Part shown: positions 1 through 6,462 of the stretch, one piece after another
Position numbering within the stretch: position 1 is the first letter of the stretch
Layout: every line of letters starts with the position of its first letter
Source of the DNA: an uncultured Kiritimatiellota bacterium
GTDB taxonomy: Bacteria; Verrucomicrobiota; Kiritimatiellia; RFP12; UBA1067
Length of the DNA: 23,722 nt
Direction of reading: 5' to 3'
Assembly: GCA_934635385.1 (NCBI GenBank)
Contig: CAKTZI010000050.1
Location: forward strand, 1-23,722
Made by a program: the position numbers and the translations under genes
Notes under the pieces: model-generated
Told to the model about the DNA's origin: nothing
The model's database searches: none
Seen by the model: the letters and a program-made list of their open reading frames with translations, nothing else

Positions 1-1619
1 GGCAGCTGCGTGTTCACGTGGACGATGTGGTTGCACTGCGCGCCCGCCGAGGCCATGATCGTCGTGTCGGAGATCGGCGAGCAGTGGTCGCCGCACACCG
101 CGCCCGCCATGCAGGCCGAGACCGCGATGATCGTCATCGAACTGCCGGGGATCGCCGCGAGGACGATCGGGATCAGGATGCCGAACGTGCCCCAGCTCGT
201 GCCCGTCGAGAACGCGAGGATGACCGCGATCACGAAGATGATCGCCGGCAGGAAGTTGAAGAGGCCCGCCGCCGGCCCGTTGATGAGGTCGGAGATGAAG
301 ACCTTCGCGCCGAGCGCGTCCGTCATGCCCTTCAGCGTCCACGCGCAGCAGAGGATCATGATCGCCGGCACCATCGCCTTGAAGCCCTCCGGGAAGCCGT
401 CCATGCAGTCGCGGAACGAGATGACGCGGCGGCAGACGTAGAAGACGACCGCGAAGACGAGCGCGACGATCGAGCCGAGCGTGAGGCCGACCGAGGCGTC
501 GGAGTTCGAGAACGCGACGACGAAGTTGCGGTGCGCCTCGCCCTCGGCGAAGAAGCCGCCCGAGTAGATCATGCCGACGACGCACGCGGCGATCAGCACG
601 AGGACGGGGATCACGAGGTCGATGACGCGGCCGCGGTCGTTCTTCGTGAGCACTTCCGTCGCCTCCTCCAGCGCGCCGAGGTCGGGCTTTCCGGCGGCGA
701 CGTCCGCCTCGTGGCGGCGCATCGGGCCGAAGTCGAACTTCATGAACGCGAGCGCGAACATCGTGACGATCGTGAGGATCGCGTAGAAGTTGTAGGGGAT
801 CGCGGCGATGAAGAGCGAGAAGCCGCTTTCCGCGCCCGCGCCCTTCGCGAAGCCGGCCACCGCCGCCGCCCAGCTGGAGATCGGCGCGATGATGCAGATC
901 GGTGCGGCCGTCGCGTCGATGAGGTACGAGAGCTTCGCGGCCGAGACCCTCTTCGCCTTCGTGACCGGGTGCATGACCGAGCCGACCGTGAGGCAGTTGA
1001 AGTAGTCGTCGACGAAGATGAGCATGCCGAGGATGATCGTCGCGACCTGCGCGCCGACGCGGCTCTTGATGTGCGTCTGCGCCCAGCGGCCGAACGCCGC
1101 CGAGGCGCCCGTCTTGTTCATCATCGCCACGAGCGCGCCGAGAAGGACAAGGAAGATCAGGATGCCCACGTTGTAGGCGTCGGCGATCTTTTCGATGAAG
1201 CCCGCCTGCACGACGTGCGTGAGCGTCGTCTCGAACATCCCGACGAACCCGTCGGCCTTCATCGCGTAGAGGACGCCGCCCGAGACGATGCCGAGGAAGA
1301 GCGACGAGTAGACCTCCTTCGTGACGAGCGCCAGCACGATCGCCAGGAGCGGCGGGAAGATCGCCCACCACGTGCCGAACAGCGGCTCGGCCTGGCGCAC
1401 CGTCGCGAGCGCGGCGGCCTCGTGCGCCTTGAAGTCCCTGTCGGCCTGCACGTTGTCGGCATACGCCTCGACGTAGGCCTTCGCGTCCTCGACCTTCGCG
1501 AGCGCGTAGGTCTTGGCGGACTCTCCCTCGCCGACGACAATCTTGTTTTCTTCGGCGGCCCAGAGGCCACCGCACAGGGCGACGAGCGCCGCACAGCAGA
1601 GGATTCTACTTTTTTTCAT
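1..1619 (-). CDS. NhaC-family Na+/H+ antiporter, C-terminus cut off by window edge
   Basis: Integral membrane antiporter that most likely exchanges Na+ for H+ across the inner membrane. Reading from ATG at 1619 gives 539 residues still open at position 3. The N-terminus is signal-like (MKKSRILCCAALVALCGG), followed by a charged region of about 50 residues and then many hydrophobic segments. Family motifs are visible: a TM segment with FVDDYFN, a helix with TGTSWGTFGIL, and near the edge GDHCSPISDTT followed by HIVHVNTQL, which resembles the conserved NhaC C-terminal region. Probably only a few tens of residues are missing. The start overlaps the lgt 3' end by 14 bp. It has its own extended -10 (1630-1638) 10 nt before ATG, and no Shine-Dalgarno sequence. 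The substrate could be a dicarboxylate/amino acid coupled ion rather than simple Na+/H+; the family call is firm, the substrate is not. Confidence 0.88.
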   Translation of the reverse strand, partial: MKKSRILCCAALVALCGGLWAAEENKIVVGEGESAKTYALAKVEDAKAYVEAYADNVQADRDFKAHEAAALATVRQAEPLFGTWWAIFPPLLAIVLALVTKEVYSSLFLGIVSGGVLYAMKADGFVGMFETTLTHVVQAGFIEKIADAYNVGILIFLVLLGALVAMMNKTGASAAFGRWAQTHIKSRVGAQVATIILGMLIFVDDYFNCLTVGSVMHPVTKAKRVSAAKLSYLIDATAAPICIIAPISSWAAAVAGFAKGAGAESGFSLFIAAIPYNFYAILTIVTMFALAFMKFDFGPMRRHEADVAAGKPDLGALEEATEVLTKNDRGRVIDLVIPVLVLIAACVVGMIYSGGFFAEGEAHRNFVVAFSNSDASVGLTLGSIVALVFAVVFYVCRRVISFRDCMDGFPEGFKAMVPAIMILCCAWTLKGMTDALGAKVFISDLINGPAAGLFNFLPAIIFVIAVILAFSTGTSWGTFGILIPIVLAAIPGSSMTIIAVSACMAGAVCGDHCSPISDTTIMASAGAQCNHIVHVNTQL

Positions 1620-2388
1620 AAGTCCGCATATTATAGCAAAAAACCGTCCGTCTGCGGTCAAGCAGGAGCAACAGGAGTCCGAAAAGCGCAAGGCCGATCG
1701 AGATCGCCTGCGCGATCGAGAACGGCCCGACGTCCGCGCGCGGGTCTCCGCGCAGGCATTCCAGGCCAAACCGAATGACCGCGTAGCCGACGAGATAGAC
1801 GCCCGCCGTGTAGCGGCGGAATCGGCGGTAGAGGAAGTGGAGGAGCGCGAACAGCATGAGCAGTGCGGCCGCCTCGAAGAGCTGGGTCGGCAAGACGGAG
1901 ACCGCCTGCCGGCCGTGCTCGTACCAGCTCGGACTCCCCGCCGGGAACGTGACGGCGCACCAGGCGTCCGAGTCGCGTCCGTAGCAGCACCCGTAGAAGA
2001 AGCAGCCGACGCGGCCGAAGGCGTGGCCGAGCGGGACGACCGTGGCGAGCAGGTCGGCGAGCGCGAGCGGATGCTCCTTCGTGCGCGCGCACCAGGCGAA
2101 GAAGACGACGAGCGCGAGGATGAGGCCGCCGTAGAACACAAGCCCGCCCTGGTCGACGCGGACAATCCGCTCCGGGTGCGCGGCGAACTCGGTCTGCCAG
2201 TTCTCGATCACGTAGGCGATGCGCGAGCCGACGACGCCGGACACCATCAGCGCGAGAAGAAAGTTCGAGAGGTCCTTGCGTCCGCTCAGCCGCTCGACGA
2301 GCCACCAGCAGGCGAGAAAGCCCGCCGCCATGCACGCGCCGTAGGTCTTCAGATGCAGGAAGCCGATGTCGATGAGGTCAGGGTACAT
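1606..2388 (-). CDS. lgt: Prolipoprotein diacylglyceryl transferase
   Basis: Transfers diacylglycerol from phosphatidylglycerol to the lipobox cysteine of prolipoproteins in the inner membrane, the first step of lipoprotein maturation. The 260-residue protein starts MYPDLIDIGFLHLKTYG and has several TM helices. Visible family features are VDQGGLVFYGGL, the GR-containing signature HAFGRVGCFFYGCCYG (the Cys-rich variant seen in many non-proteobacterial Lgt), and a C-terminal block with R-G-L-E-x-x-R. The frame stays open upstream to 2523, but that extension translates the intergenic repeat and the HExxH gene, so ATG 2388 is preferred. It is the third gene after the FtsB-like and HExxH genes. 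The stop lies 14 bp inside the downstream antiporter gene, so that gene's promoter sits within the lgt coding region. Confidence 0.93.
   Translation of the reverse strand: MYPDLIDIGFLHLKTYGACMAAGFLACWWLVERLSGRKDLSNFLLALMVSGVVGSRIAYVIENWQTEFAAHPERIVRVDQGGLVFYGGLILALVVFFAWCARTKEHPLALADLLATVVPLGHAFGRVGCFFYGCCYGRDSDAWCAVTFPAGSPSWYEHGRQAVSVLPTQLFEAAALLMLFALLHFLYRRFRRYTAGVYLVGYAVIRFGLECLRGDPRADVGPFSIAQAISIGLALFGLLLLLLDRRRTVFCYNMRTYEKK
1630..1638 (-). promoter_or_regulatory. Extended -10 promoter for the NhaC-type gene
   Basis: On the minus strand this reads TGCTATAAT, with 10 nt to the ATG at 1619. It lies inside the last codons of lgt. A TTGACC upstream is 20 bp from the -10, too far for an ideal -35, so recognition probably relies on the extended -10. 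The predicted leader is only about 3-4 nt. Confidence 0.7.
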
Positions 2389-2406
2389 ACAATGAATTTG
2401 CCTTTT

Positions 2407-2458
2407 AATCCGTGCGAATCCGTGAAATCCGTGGTTATTTCCTTTAAATCCGTGGTTA
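2407..2458. repeat. AATCCGTG short repeat cluster between lgt and the HExxH gene
   Basis: Four copies of AATCCGTG at 2407, 2417, 2426 and 2447 (minus strand: CACGGATT). Two are followed by GTTA/GTTATT. The TAA stop of the upstream minus-strand gene (2456-2458) lies in the last copy. Unit spacing is 9, 10 and 21 bp. Confidence 0.8.
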
Positions 2459-3157
2459 AATCCCCTTCGCCTTCCCCCACAGCCAGCGGCCCGCGTTCCA
2501 GAAGAAGAGGCCGGTCGCCGCATAGGCCGAGGTGACGCGGCGCAGCAGGAAGCCGCCCAGCGCCTCGAACGTGAGCGGCGTCATCGCCGCGAGCCAGACA
2601 AGCACGATCGCGACGTTCACGAGAAAGATGAACGTCCACGAGAAGATGCGCCCGTAGGCCTTCACGTCCGGCTGGCGCTGGCCCAGCGTCTCCAGCGTGA
2701 AGAGGACGTGGAACGCCCACGTGAAGCCGATCAGGAACAGCCAGAGCGGCAGGCAGGGAAGCGGACGCAGGAACGCCGCCGTCACGAGCGCGCAGACGAT
2801 GACCACGAACGTGTAGAACGGAAAGAAGTACGGCGCGAGCGAGATGAGGAGGTTCGTCTTCGAGAGCTTCACGCTGCCGCCCGACGCGCCGACCGTGAGG
2901 TCGCTCGGCCGCGCGAAGAACAACAGCCCCCAGAGCGCATGCGTCAGCTCATGCCCCAGCACGTAGGCCTTCACCGGATGCGAGAGCGCCATCCACGCGA
3001 GCGTGAACGCGGCGATGCCGCCGAGAAGCGACAGTGCCTCGACGCTCAGCCCCGACCCGCCGGCGGCGGCGAGGACGGCATCGAGAAACGCGCGCGAGAC
3101 GCCCCAGCAGACCGGCAGCAGCGCGAGTCCCGTCAGCAGTCGCAGGAAGTTCGCCAT
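2456..3157 (-). CDS. Membrane HExxH metallopeptidase-like protein (M50-like)
   Basis: A 233-residue polytopic membrane protein. Residues 69-73 are HELTH, a zinc-binding HExxH motif next to a TM segment, as in site-2-protease-like M50 proteins. A later RQPDVKAYG segment near residue 165 could supply a third (Asp) ligand, by analogy with the xxPDG motif; this is inferred. Five to six hydrophobic segments are visible. There is no PDZ or CBS domain, so this is not a canonical RseP or SpoIVFB. ATG 3157 lies 7 bp after the stop of the FtsB-like gene, preceded by GAGAGG, suggesting cotranscription. Its TAA stop falls inside a CACGGATT repeat. Substrate unknown. Confidence 0.72.
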   Translation of the reverse strand: MANFLRLLTGLALLPVCWGVSRAFLDAVLAAAGGSGLSVEALSLLGGIAAFTLAWMALSHPVKAYVLGHELTHALWGLLFFARPSDLTVGASGGSVKLSKTNLLISLAPYFFPFYTFVVIVCALVTAAFLRPLPCLPLWLFLIGFTWAFHVLFTLETLGQRQPDVKAYGRIFSWTFIFLVNVAIVLVWLAAMTPLTFEALGGFLLRRVTSAYAATGLFFWNAGRWLWGKAKGI

Positions 3158-3164
3158 TGCCCTC

Positions 3165-3455
3165 TCATTCCTTGTCGAAGATGAACACGAGTTCGCCCGG
3201 GAAGACCCGGTGGTTCTGCCGCGCGATCGCCTCGACGAAATCGGCGTCGGTGCGGAAGCGCCGCTGGTTCTCGACGAGCTTCGCGATCTCGGCCTTCTTG
3301 CTCTCGATCCGCTCCTGCAGCTCGGCGTTCTGCCGCTTCAGGGATTCGCTGCGGCGATAGTTCGGATACATCATGACGAGGCCGCCGATGACGATCAGCA
3401 CCAGCACGAACCCCGTCAGGTATTTGATGAAAGTCTCTCTCAGTCCCTCGCTCAT
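3165..3455 (-). CDS. FtsB/DivIC-like septum formation initiator protein
   Basis: Small bitopic division protein of 96 residues. A short cytoplasmic N-terminus is followed by one TM helix (about residues 12-31), then a coiled coil (about 33-66, with SLKRQNAELQERI), and a C-terminal segment with FVEAIARQNHRVFPGE. This matches the FtsB/DivIC layout; such proteins bridge FtsL/FtsQ (DivIB) in the divisome. It lies outside any dcw cluster here, upstream of the HExxH gene and lgt. The ATG at 3455 is exactly 7 nt after TATAAT with no Shine-Dalgarno sequence, so the mRNA is predicted to be leaderless. Confidence 0.83.
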   Translation of the reverse strand: MSEGLRETFIKYLTGFVLVLIVIGGLVMMYPNYRRSESLKRQNAELQERIESKKAEIAKLVENQRRFRTDADFVEAIARQNHRVFPGELVFIFDKE

Positions 3456-3462
3456 GACGGGA

Positions 3463-3471
3463 ATTATAGCA
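3463..3471 (-). promoter_or_regulatory. Extended -10 promoter, leaderless start of FtsB-like gene
   Basis: TGCTATAAT on the minus strand, then TCCCGTC (7 nt), then ATG. A start site about 7 nt after the -10 coincides with the A of ATG. No clear -35 was seen. Confidence 0.75.
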
Positions 3472-3530
3472 TAAATTCGCGTCCCCCGAACGCCGCCGCG
3501 CCGAGAACCGCCAACTTACGCCGAAAACTC

Positions 3531-3586
3531 TGGGGACAGCCCCCACGAACCCTACCACTCGAACCCTACCATTGGGGTCTGACACC
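3531..3586. repeat. REP-like imperfect palindrome with internal 14-bp duplication
   Basis: The left arm is GGGGACAGCCCC (3532-3543) and the right arm GGGGTCTGACACC (3574-3586), related to the palindrome at 4522-4559. Between them is a tandem 14-mer, CGAACCCTACCACT / CGAACCCTACCATT (3546-3559, 3560-3573). The stop codon (3566-3568) and last six sense codons of the upstream secreted-protein gene are within this element. GTCAGACCCC / GGGGTCTGTCCCC cores of this type are characteristic of REP elements mobilised by RAYT (TnpA-REP) transposases; no RAYT gene is in the window. Confidence 0.7.
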
Positions 3587-4354
3587 TTTTAGCAGGACGA
3601 GTTCGCAGGGCGTCACGCGCCGCGCCGCCAGCCCCGCCGCATTGAGGACGCGCCGAACGTGGGACGCATGCGGCCCACAATCCAACACCGCAATGCGTGC
3701 GCTGGGATCAAGGGCGGCTCGTGCGGCGGCACACGTGTATGCCGCTTCCGACCCTTCGTTGCGGAGAACAATCTGAAGGTCGCGAATCAGGACGCTCTGG
3801 TCGCCGTTGTTGAAGCCCATGTCAAAGCGGTTGACCGTGTCCATCTCACGGCATCCGTTGCCTTCCTTGTGGAAGGCGAACGTCCCCAGCTCGACGACGA
3901 CCTCGCGCCAGACGCCGAGAGCGTCCCGCACACGCGGCAGCTCGACAAACCACGCATCGCCGTCCGCCTCGCGCAGCCACATCGTCCGGCTGCCGACGCT
4001 CGGCTTCAGAGCCTTCTCCTGCCAGACGAACGCCACGGCATTGGACGGCAGCGAGACCGCATGACGGAGATTCGCCCAGCAGGCGCGTCCGTCCGTGAAG
4101 TCGATGCGCAACGCGCCGTTCGTCGCCGAAAGGCGCGGCATTTCGCCGTTCCCGAGCGACCAGGCGGACACGTCAGCCGCCGCAAGCGTCCGCCGTTCAA
4201 TCGTCGAACCGGGACACCGGCACGTTTCCGTCCCGGCACCCTGCACCGGGACTTGCGCCGGGAGAAGGACGGCCACGGTCACCGCGCCAAGGCCAACCGC
4301 GCGTCGGGTCGAGGCGTGCAGACGGGCATTCAGTTGAAAGATTCCAACGTTCAT
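3566..4354 (-). CDS. Secreted orphan protein, probably 3'-truncated by a REP-like element
   Basis: 262 residues with a signal peptide (hydrophobic stretch about 19-39, AVGLGAVTVAVLLPAQVPVQG). The middle (about 55-215) is a beta-rich, Trp-containing region resembling a carbohydrate-binding or jelly-roll module (ADVSAWSLGNGE, FDMGFNNGDQSVLIRDL). From about residue 222 a new alpha/beta fold seems to begin (ARIAVLDCGPHASHVRRVL), like the first strand and helix of a GATase1-like domain. It ends abruptly after about 40 residues. The last codons (G-V-R-P-Q-W-stop) are read from a REP-like palindrome, so this looks like the surviving front half of a longer surface or carbohydrate-active protein. The ATG is 7 nt after TATAAT and leaderless. 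Family not recognised; it may be a pseudogene. Confidence 0.55.
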   Translation of the reverse strand: MNVGIFQLNARLHASTRRAVGLGAVTVAVLLPAQVPVQGAGTETCRCPGSTIERRTLAAADVSAWSLGNGEMPRLSATNGALRIDFTDGRACWANLRHAVSLPSNAVAFVWQEKALKPSVGSRTMWLREADGDAWFVELPRVRDALGVWREVVVELGTFAFHKEGNGCREMDTVNRFDMGFNNGDQSVLIRDLQIVLRNEGSEAAYTCAAARAALDPSARIAVLDCGPHASHVRRVLNAAGLAARRVTPCELVLLKGVRPQW

Positions 4355-4361
4355 GCCGGGA

Positions 4362-4370
4362 ATTATAGCA
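4362..4370 (-). promoter_or_regulatory. Extended -10 promoter, leaderless start of the secreted orphan gene
   Basis: TGCTATAAT on the minus strand, then TCCCGGC (7 nt), then ATG at 4354. The arrangement and spacer are nearly identical to those before the FtsB-like gene. There is no Shine-Dalgarno sequence. Confidence 0.75.
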
Positions 4371-4438
4371 CATTCGCCTCTTCATTACCTACTCTTTTCG
4401 GCAACAAAAACCAACGTCTTCAGGACAGCCGCATTTTG

Positions 4439-4500
4439 AATGAGAATTTTCCGCAGGGAATTCTCATTTCACGATATCTGGCGGAAACAGCTCATTTTCA
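4439..4500. promoter_or_regulatory. Inverted repeat and related half-sites, possible XylR-like operator
   Basis: A perfect 10-bp inverted repeat, AATGAGAATT (4439-4448) and AATTCTCATT (4459-4468), has a 10-nt spacer. A related half-site, CTCATTTTCA, follows at 4491-4500, compared with CTCATTTCA at 4463-4471. It lies in the 287-bp divergent region between the secreted orphan gene and the XylR-like gene. Without a T-tract, and between divergent starts, an operator is more plausible than a terminator. Which protein binds is inference. Confidence 0.45.
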
Positions 4501-4521
4501 GGTGTTTTTGACACACGTCAA

Positions 4522-4559
4522 TGGGGGACAGACCCCACCGAATGGGGGGTCTGTCCCCA
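4522..4559. repeat. REP-like near-perfect palindrome
   Basis: GGGGACAGACCCC (4524-4536) pairs perfectly with GGGGTCTGTCCCC (4546-4558) across a 9-nt loop, accgaatgg. It shares its core with the imperfect palindrome at 3531-3586 on the other side of the secreted orphan gene, forming a REP pair around that gene. No adjacent transposase is present. Confidence 0.8.
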
Positions 4560-4620
4560 CGGCGTCTCCTCCACCCTAATCTCATCGGACATTTCAATGC
4601 ACTCAGCGGCAGCAGAGATT

Positions 4621-4629
4621 TGGTATAAT
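4621..4629 (+). promoter_or_regulatory. Extended -10 promoter of the XylR-like gene
   Basis: TGGTATAAT, followed by 12 nt to the ATG at 4642. The predicted leader is about 5 nt, with no Shine-Dalgarno sequence between. No clear -35 was seen. Confidence 0.7.
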
Positions 4630-4641
4630 GTGCCTATTATC

Positions 4642-5871
4642 ATGATCGGCCACGTGAAAACGCCGCAGCAGACGCGGACAAGAAGCCTCCTGACGATTGC
4701 CATCGCCCTGCGGCTTTCCTTCGCGTCACACCGCGACATCCTGAGCGGCATCCTCCGCGAGGCGCGGACGCGCCCCGTTCGACTGAAGTTCATCGCCACG
4801 CCCGACAGCCATGCGCAAGACCGGCTCGACGTGCGCGCGGACGACTCGTTCGACGGGCTCATCACCTGCGAAGCCTACGACGATCTCGTACGCAGCTGTC
4901 CGTCGGCCGCCGGACGCCCCGCCGTCACGATCTGCCCGCACCGCCGCGCCACGCATGCGCACGCCGCGCCCATCGCCAGCGTCAAGATCAACGGACGGGC
5001 CCTCGGCCGCACCGCCGCCGACTACTTCCTCTCCCTCGGACGCTTCCGCGCATTCGGCTTCGTCGGCGAAAGCCACCGTCCGCTTGAAGACGATCCGCGT
5101 GCGCAGGGGTTCGCCGAGCGACTGGACGAAAAGGCACTTTCGGTCTTCCGCTTTCCGCACCAGGAAAGCCCGGACGGTTCGTCCGCGAGCCTCGCGGCGC
5201 TCGCCGACTGGCTCGCCGCCCTTCCGAAGCCCGCCGCCGTGATGGCCTCCTACGACCTGCTCGCGACGCAAGTCCTCGACGCGGCGCACGAAGCCGGCCT
5301 CGACGTCCCGAATCAGGTTGCCGTCCTCGGCATCGACAACGACAACCTGCTCTGCGACTTCACCGACCCGCCGCTCACGAGCCTTGCGCCCGACTTCATG
5401 CAGGCCGGCGTCCAGGCCGTCCGAACGCTGCTGCGGATGATGGGGCCGGGGCGGGCGGCGCGCGTCCCGACCGCGCGGATTCGGCGGCATCGTCTCGTCG
5501 AGCGCGAATCGACCCGGCACCTCTCGCCCTCGGCGGCGCTCGTCGAACGCGCACTTGCGTTCATCCGCCAGAACGCCTGCGACGGCGTCGATGCCCGCGA
5601 TGTCGTCACGCATCTCGGCGTCTCGCGCCGCCTCGCCGACCGCCGCTTCCGGGAACTCACGCAGAAGTCAATCCTCGAAGCGATCCTGGAGATTCGCCTG
5701 AACGCCCTCAAGGACAAGCTCGCGGCCACGCGCCGTCCAATCGGCACGCTCACGCTGGAATGCGGCTTCCGCAGCGAGAATCACGCCAAGGCACTTTTCC
5801 GCAAGCGCTTCGGCCTCTCCATGCGCGCCTTCCGAAACGCACAGCGCGCCGTTCGGGAATGTCCGCCGTGA
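4642..5871 (+). CDS. XylR-like transcription regulator (LacI-type sensor plus AraC HTH)
   Basis: 409 residues. The N-terminal two-thirds (about 14-290) is a LacI/ribose-binding-protein-like sensor, with the typical PAAVMASYDLLATQVLDAA and VAVLGIDNDNLLCDFTDPPLTSL segments. The C-terminus (about 305-400) is an AraC/XylS double helix-turn-helix (VVTHLGVSRRLADRRFRE ... LTLECGFRSENHAKALFRKRFG). This order matches the XylR family of sugar-responsive activators, which is expanded in some PVC genomes. The ligand is probably a sugar, identity unknown. ATG 4642 is preferred over the in-frame ATG at 4597 because the latter lies upstream of the -10 box. It is divergent from the secreted orphan gene and upstream of the CBM48 gene, both plausible targets. 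Confidence 0.85.
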   Translation: MIGHVKTPQQTRTRSLLTIAIALRLSFASHRDILSGILREARTRPVRLKFIATPDSHAQDRLDVRADDSFDGLITCEAYDDLVRSCPSAAGRPAVTICPHRRATHAHAAPIASVKINGRALGRTAADYFLSLGRFRAFGFVGESHRPLEDDPRAQGFAERLDEKALSVFRFPHQESPDGSSASLAALADWLAALPKPAAVMASYDLLATQVLDAAHEAGLDVPNQVAVLGIDNDNLLCDFTDPPLTSLAPDFMQAGVQAVRTLLRMMGPGRAARVPTARIRRHRLVERESTRHLSPSAALVERALAFIRQNACDGVDARDVVTHLGVSRRLADRRFRELTQKSILEAILEIRLNALKDKLAATRRPIGTLTLECGFRSENHAKALFRKRFGLSMRAFRNAQRAVRECPP

Positions 5872-5917
5872 GCGTCTCGGAAACAGGCCTATTTTTCGAC
5901 AATTTTCATTTTCACTA

Positions 5918-5947
5918 TTGACAAATCAGAAAAATATGAGATACTAT
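5918..5947 (+). promoter_or_regulatory. Sigma70-type promoter of the CBM48 gene
   Basis: A perfect -35 TTGACA (5918-5923) is followed after 17-18 bp by ATACTA/TACTAT (5941-5947). The region is AT-rich compared with the window. TCATTTTCA at 5906-5914, just upstream of the -35, is identical to a 9-mer at 4492-4500 ahead of the XylR-like gene. Confidence 0.72.
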
Positions 5948-5954
5948 TTGCCCG

Positions 5955-5981
5955 TTCGCTGTGGGAAAGGCCCTTAGCGAG
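5955..5981 (+). promoter_or_regulatory. 5' leader hairpin of the CBM48 mRNA
   Basis: TCGCT (5956-5960) pairs with AGCGA (5976-5980), and GGG (5963-5965) with CCC (5971-5973), around loop aaagg. It sits at the predicted 5' end. An unstructured A-rich stretch with AAGGA (5992-5996) follows, 11 nt before the ATG. It may protect the transcript 5' end. Confidence 0.5.
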
Positions 5982-6007
5982 CAAAAAACAAAAGGAAACA
6001 AGCAAAA

Positions 6008-6367
6008 ATGAAGATCAAGACCGTCAAGAAGGCTCCCGCAGTCAAGGCCGTCGTCAAGAAAGCCGCGACCTGCGCGGTCAAGCGGTGCGCGTGCGCGGCG
6101 CAGAAGCCGGCGACCAAGGCCGTGACGTTCACGGTCCATGCGGAAAAGGGCAAGGCCGTCTATGTGGCCGGCGAGTTCAACGACTGGAACCCGACGGCGA
6201 AGAAGATGGCGTTCAAGGCCGGCGTCTACTCGGCGACCGTCAAGCTCGCCCCCGGCGACTACCAGTACAAGTTCGTGATCGACGGCACGTGGTGCGCCGA
6301 TCCGGAAAACGTGAACGCGGTCGCCAACGACCAGGGCACGTTCAACTCGGTCATCACCGTCAAGTAA
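6008..6367 (+). CDS. Small CBM48 (glycogen-binding-like) protein with Lys/Ala-rich basic tail
   Basis: 119 residues in two parts. Residues 1-38 are a basic, low-complexity Lys/Ala/Val tail with three cysteines (CAVKRCACAA), resembling histone-H1-like or nucleoid tails. Residues 39-119 are a single CBM48/AMPK-beta-type domain, with VYVAGEFNDWNP (about 51-62) and YQYKFVIDGTW near its end. Such domains bind alpha-glucans. There is no catalytic domain and no signal peptide, so it is probably cytoplasmic and could coat or tether glycogen-like polymer. A strong promoter, leader hairpin, Shine-Dalgarno sequence and strong terminator suggest an abundant monocistronic product. It follows the XylR-like gene by 136 bp. 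The exact role is unknown. Confidence 0.82.
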   Translation: MKIKTVKKAPAVKAVVKKAATCAVKRCACAAQKPATKAVTFTVHAEKGKAVYVAGEFNDWNPTAKKMAFKAGVYSATVKLAPGDYQYKFVIDGTWCADPENVNAVANDQGTFNSVITVK

Positions 6368-6390
6368 GCGGCGAACCGATTTCAGCATCG

Positions 6391-6423
6391 AAAAGGGCCT
6401 CGGATCTCTCCGGGGCCCTTTTT
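6391..6423. terminator. Bidirectional rho-independent terminator
   Basis: AAAAGGGCCTCGG (6391-6403) pairs with CCGGGGCCCTTTT (6410-6422), with one G-U wobble and loop atctct. There is an A-run on one side and T5 on the other. It serves the CBM48 gene (plus) and the converging esterase gene (minus). Confidence 0.88.
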
Positions 6424-6462
6424 GCGTCAACACGAACATTCCGTGCGCACGACCGCGTCGCG

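Noticed and set aside
18..1778. 586-residue plus-strand frame opposite the antiporter
   Set aside because: Arg/Asp/Glu/Val-rich shadow caused by high GC; no domains, and the minus strand reads a clear NhaC-type protein.
2389..2523. 45-residue N-terminal extension of Lgt
   Set aside because: Encoded by the CACGGATT repeat and the end of the HExxH gene; the Lgt fold begins at MYPDLID.
4439..4468. Terminator at the 10-bp inverted repeat
   Set aside because: No T-tract on either side and it sits between divergent gene starts, so an operator is more likely.
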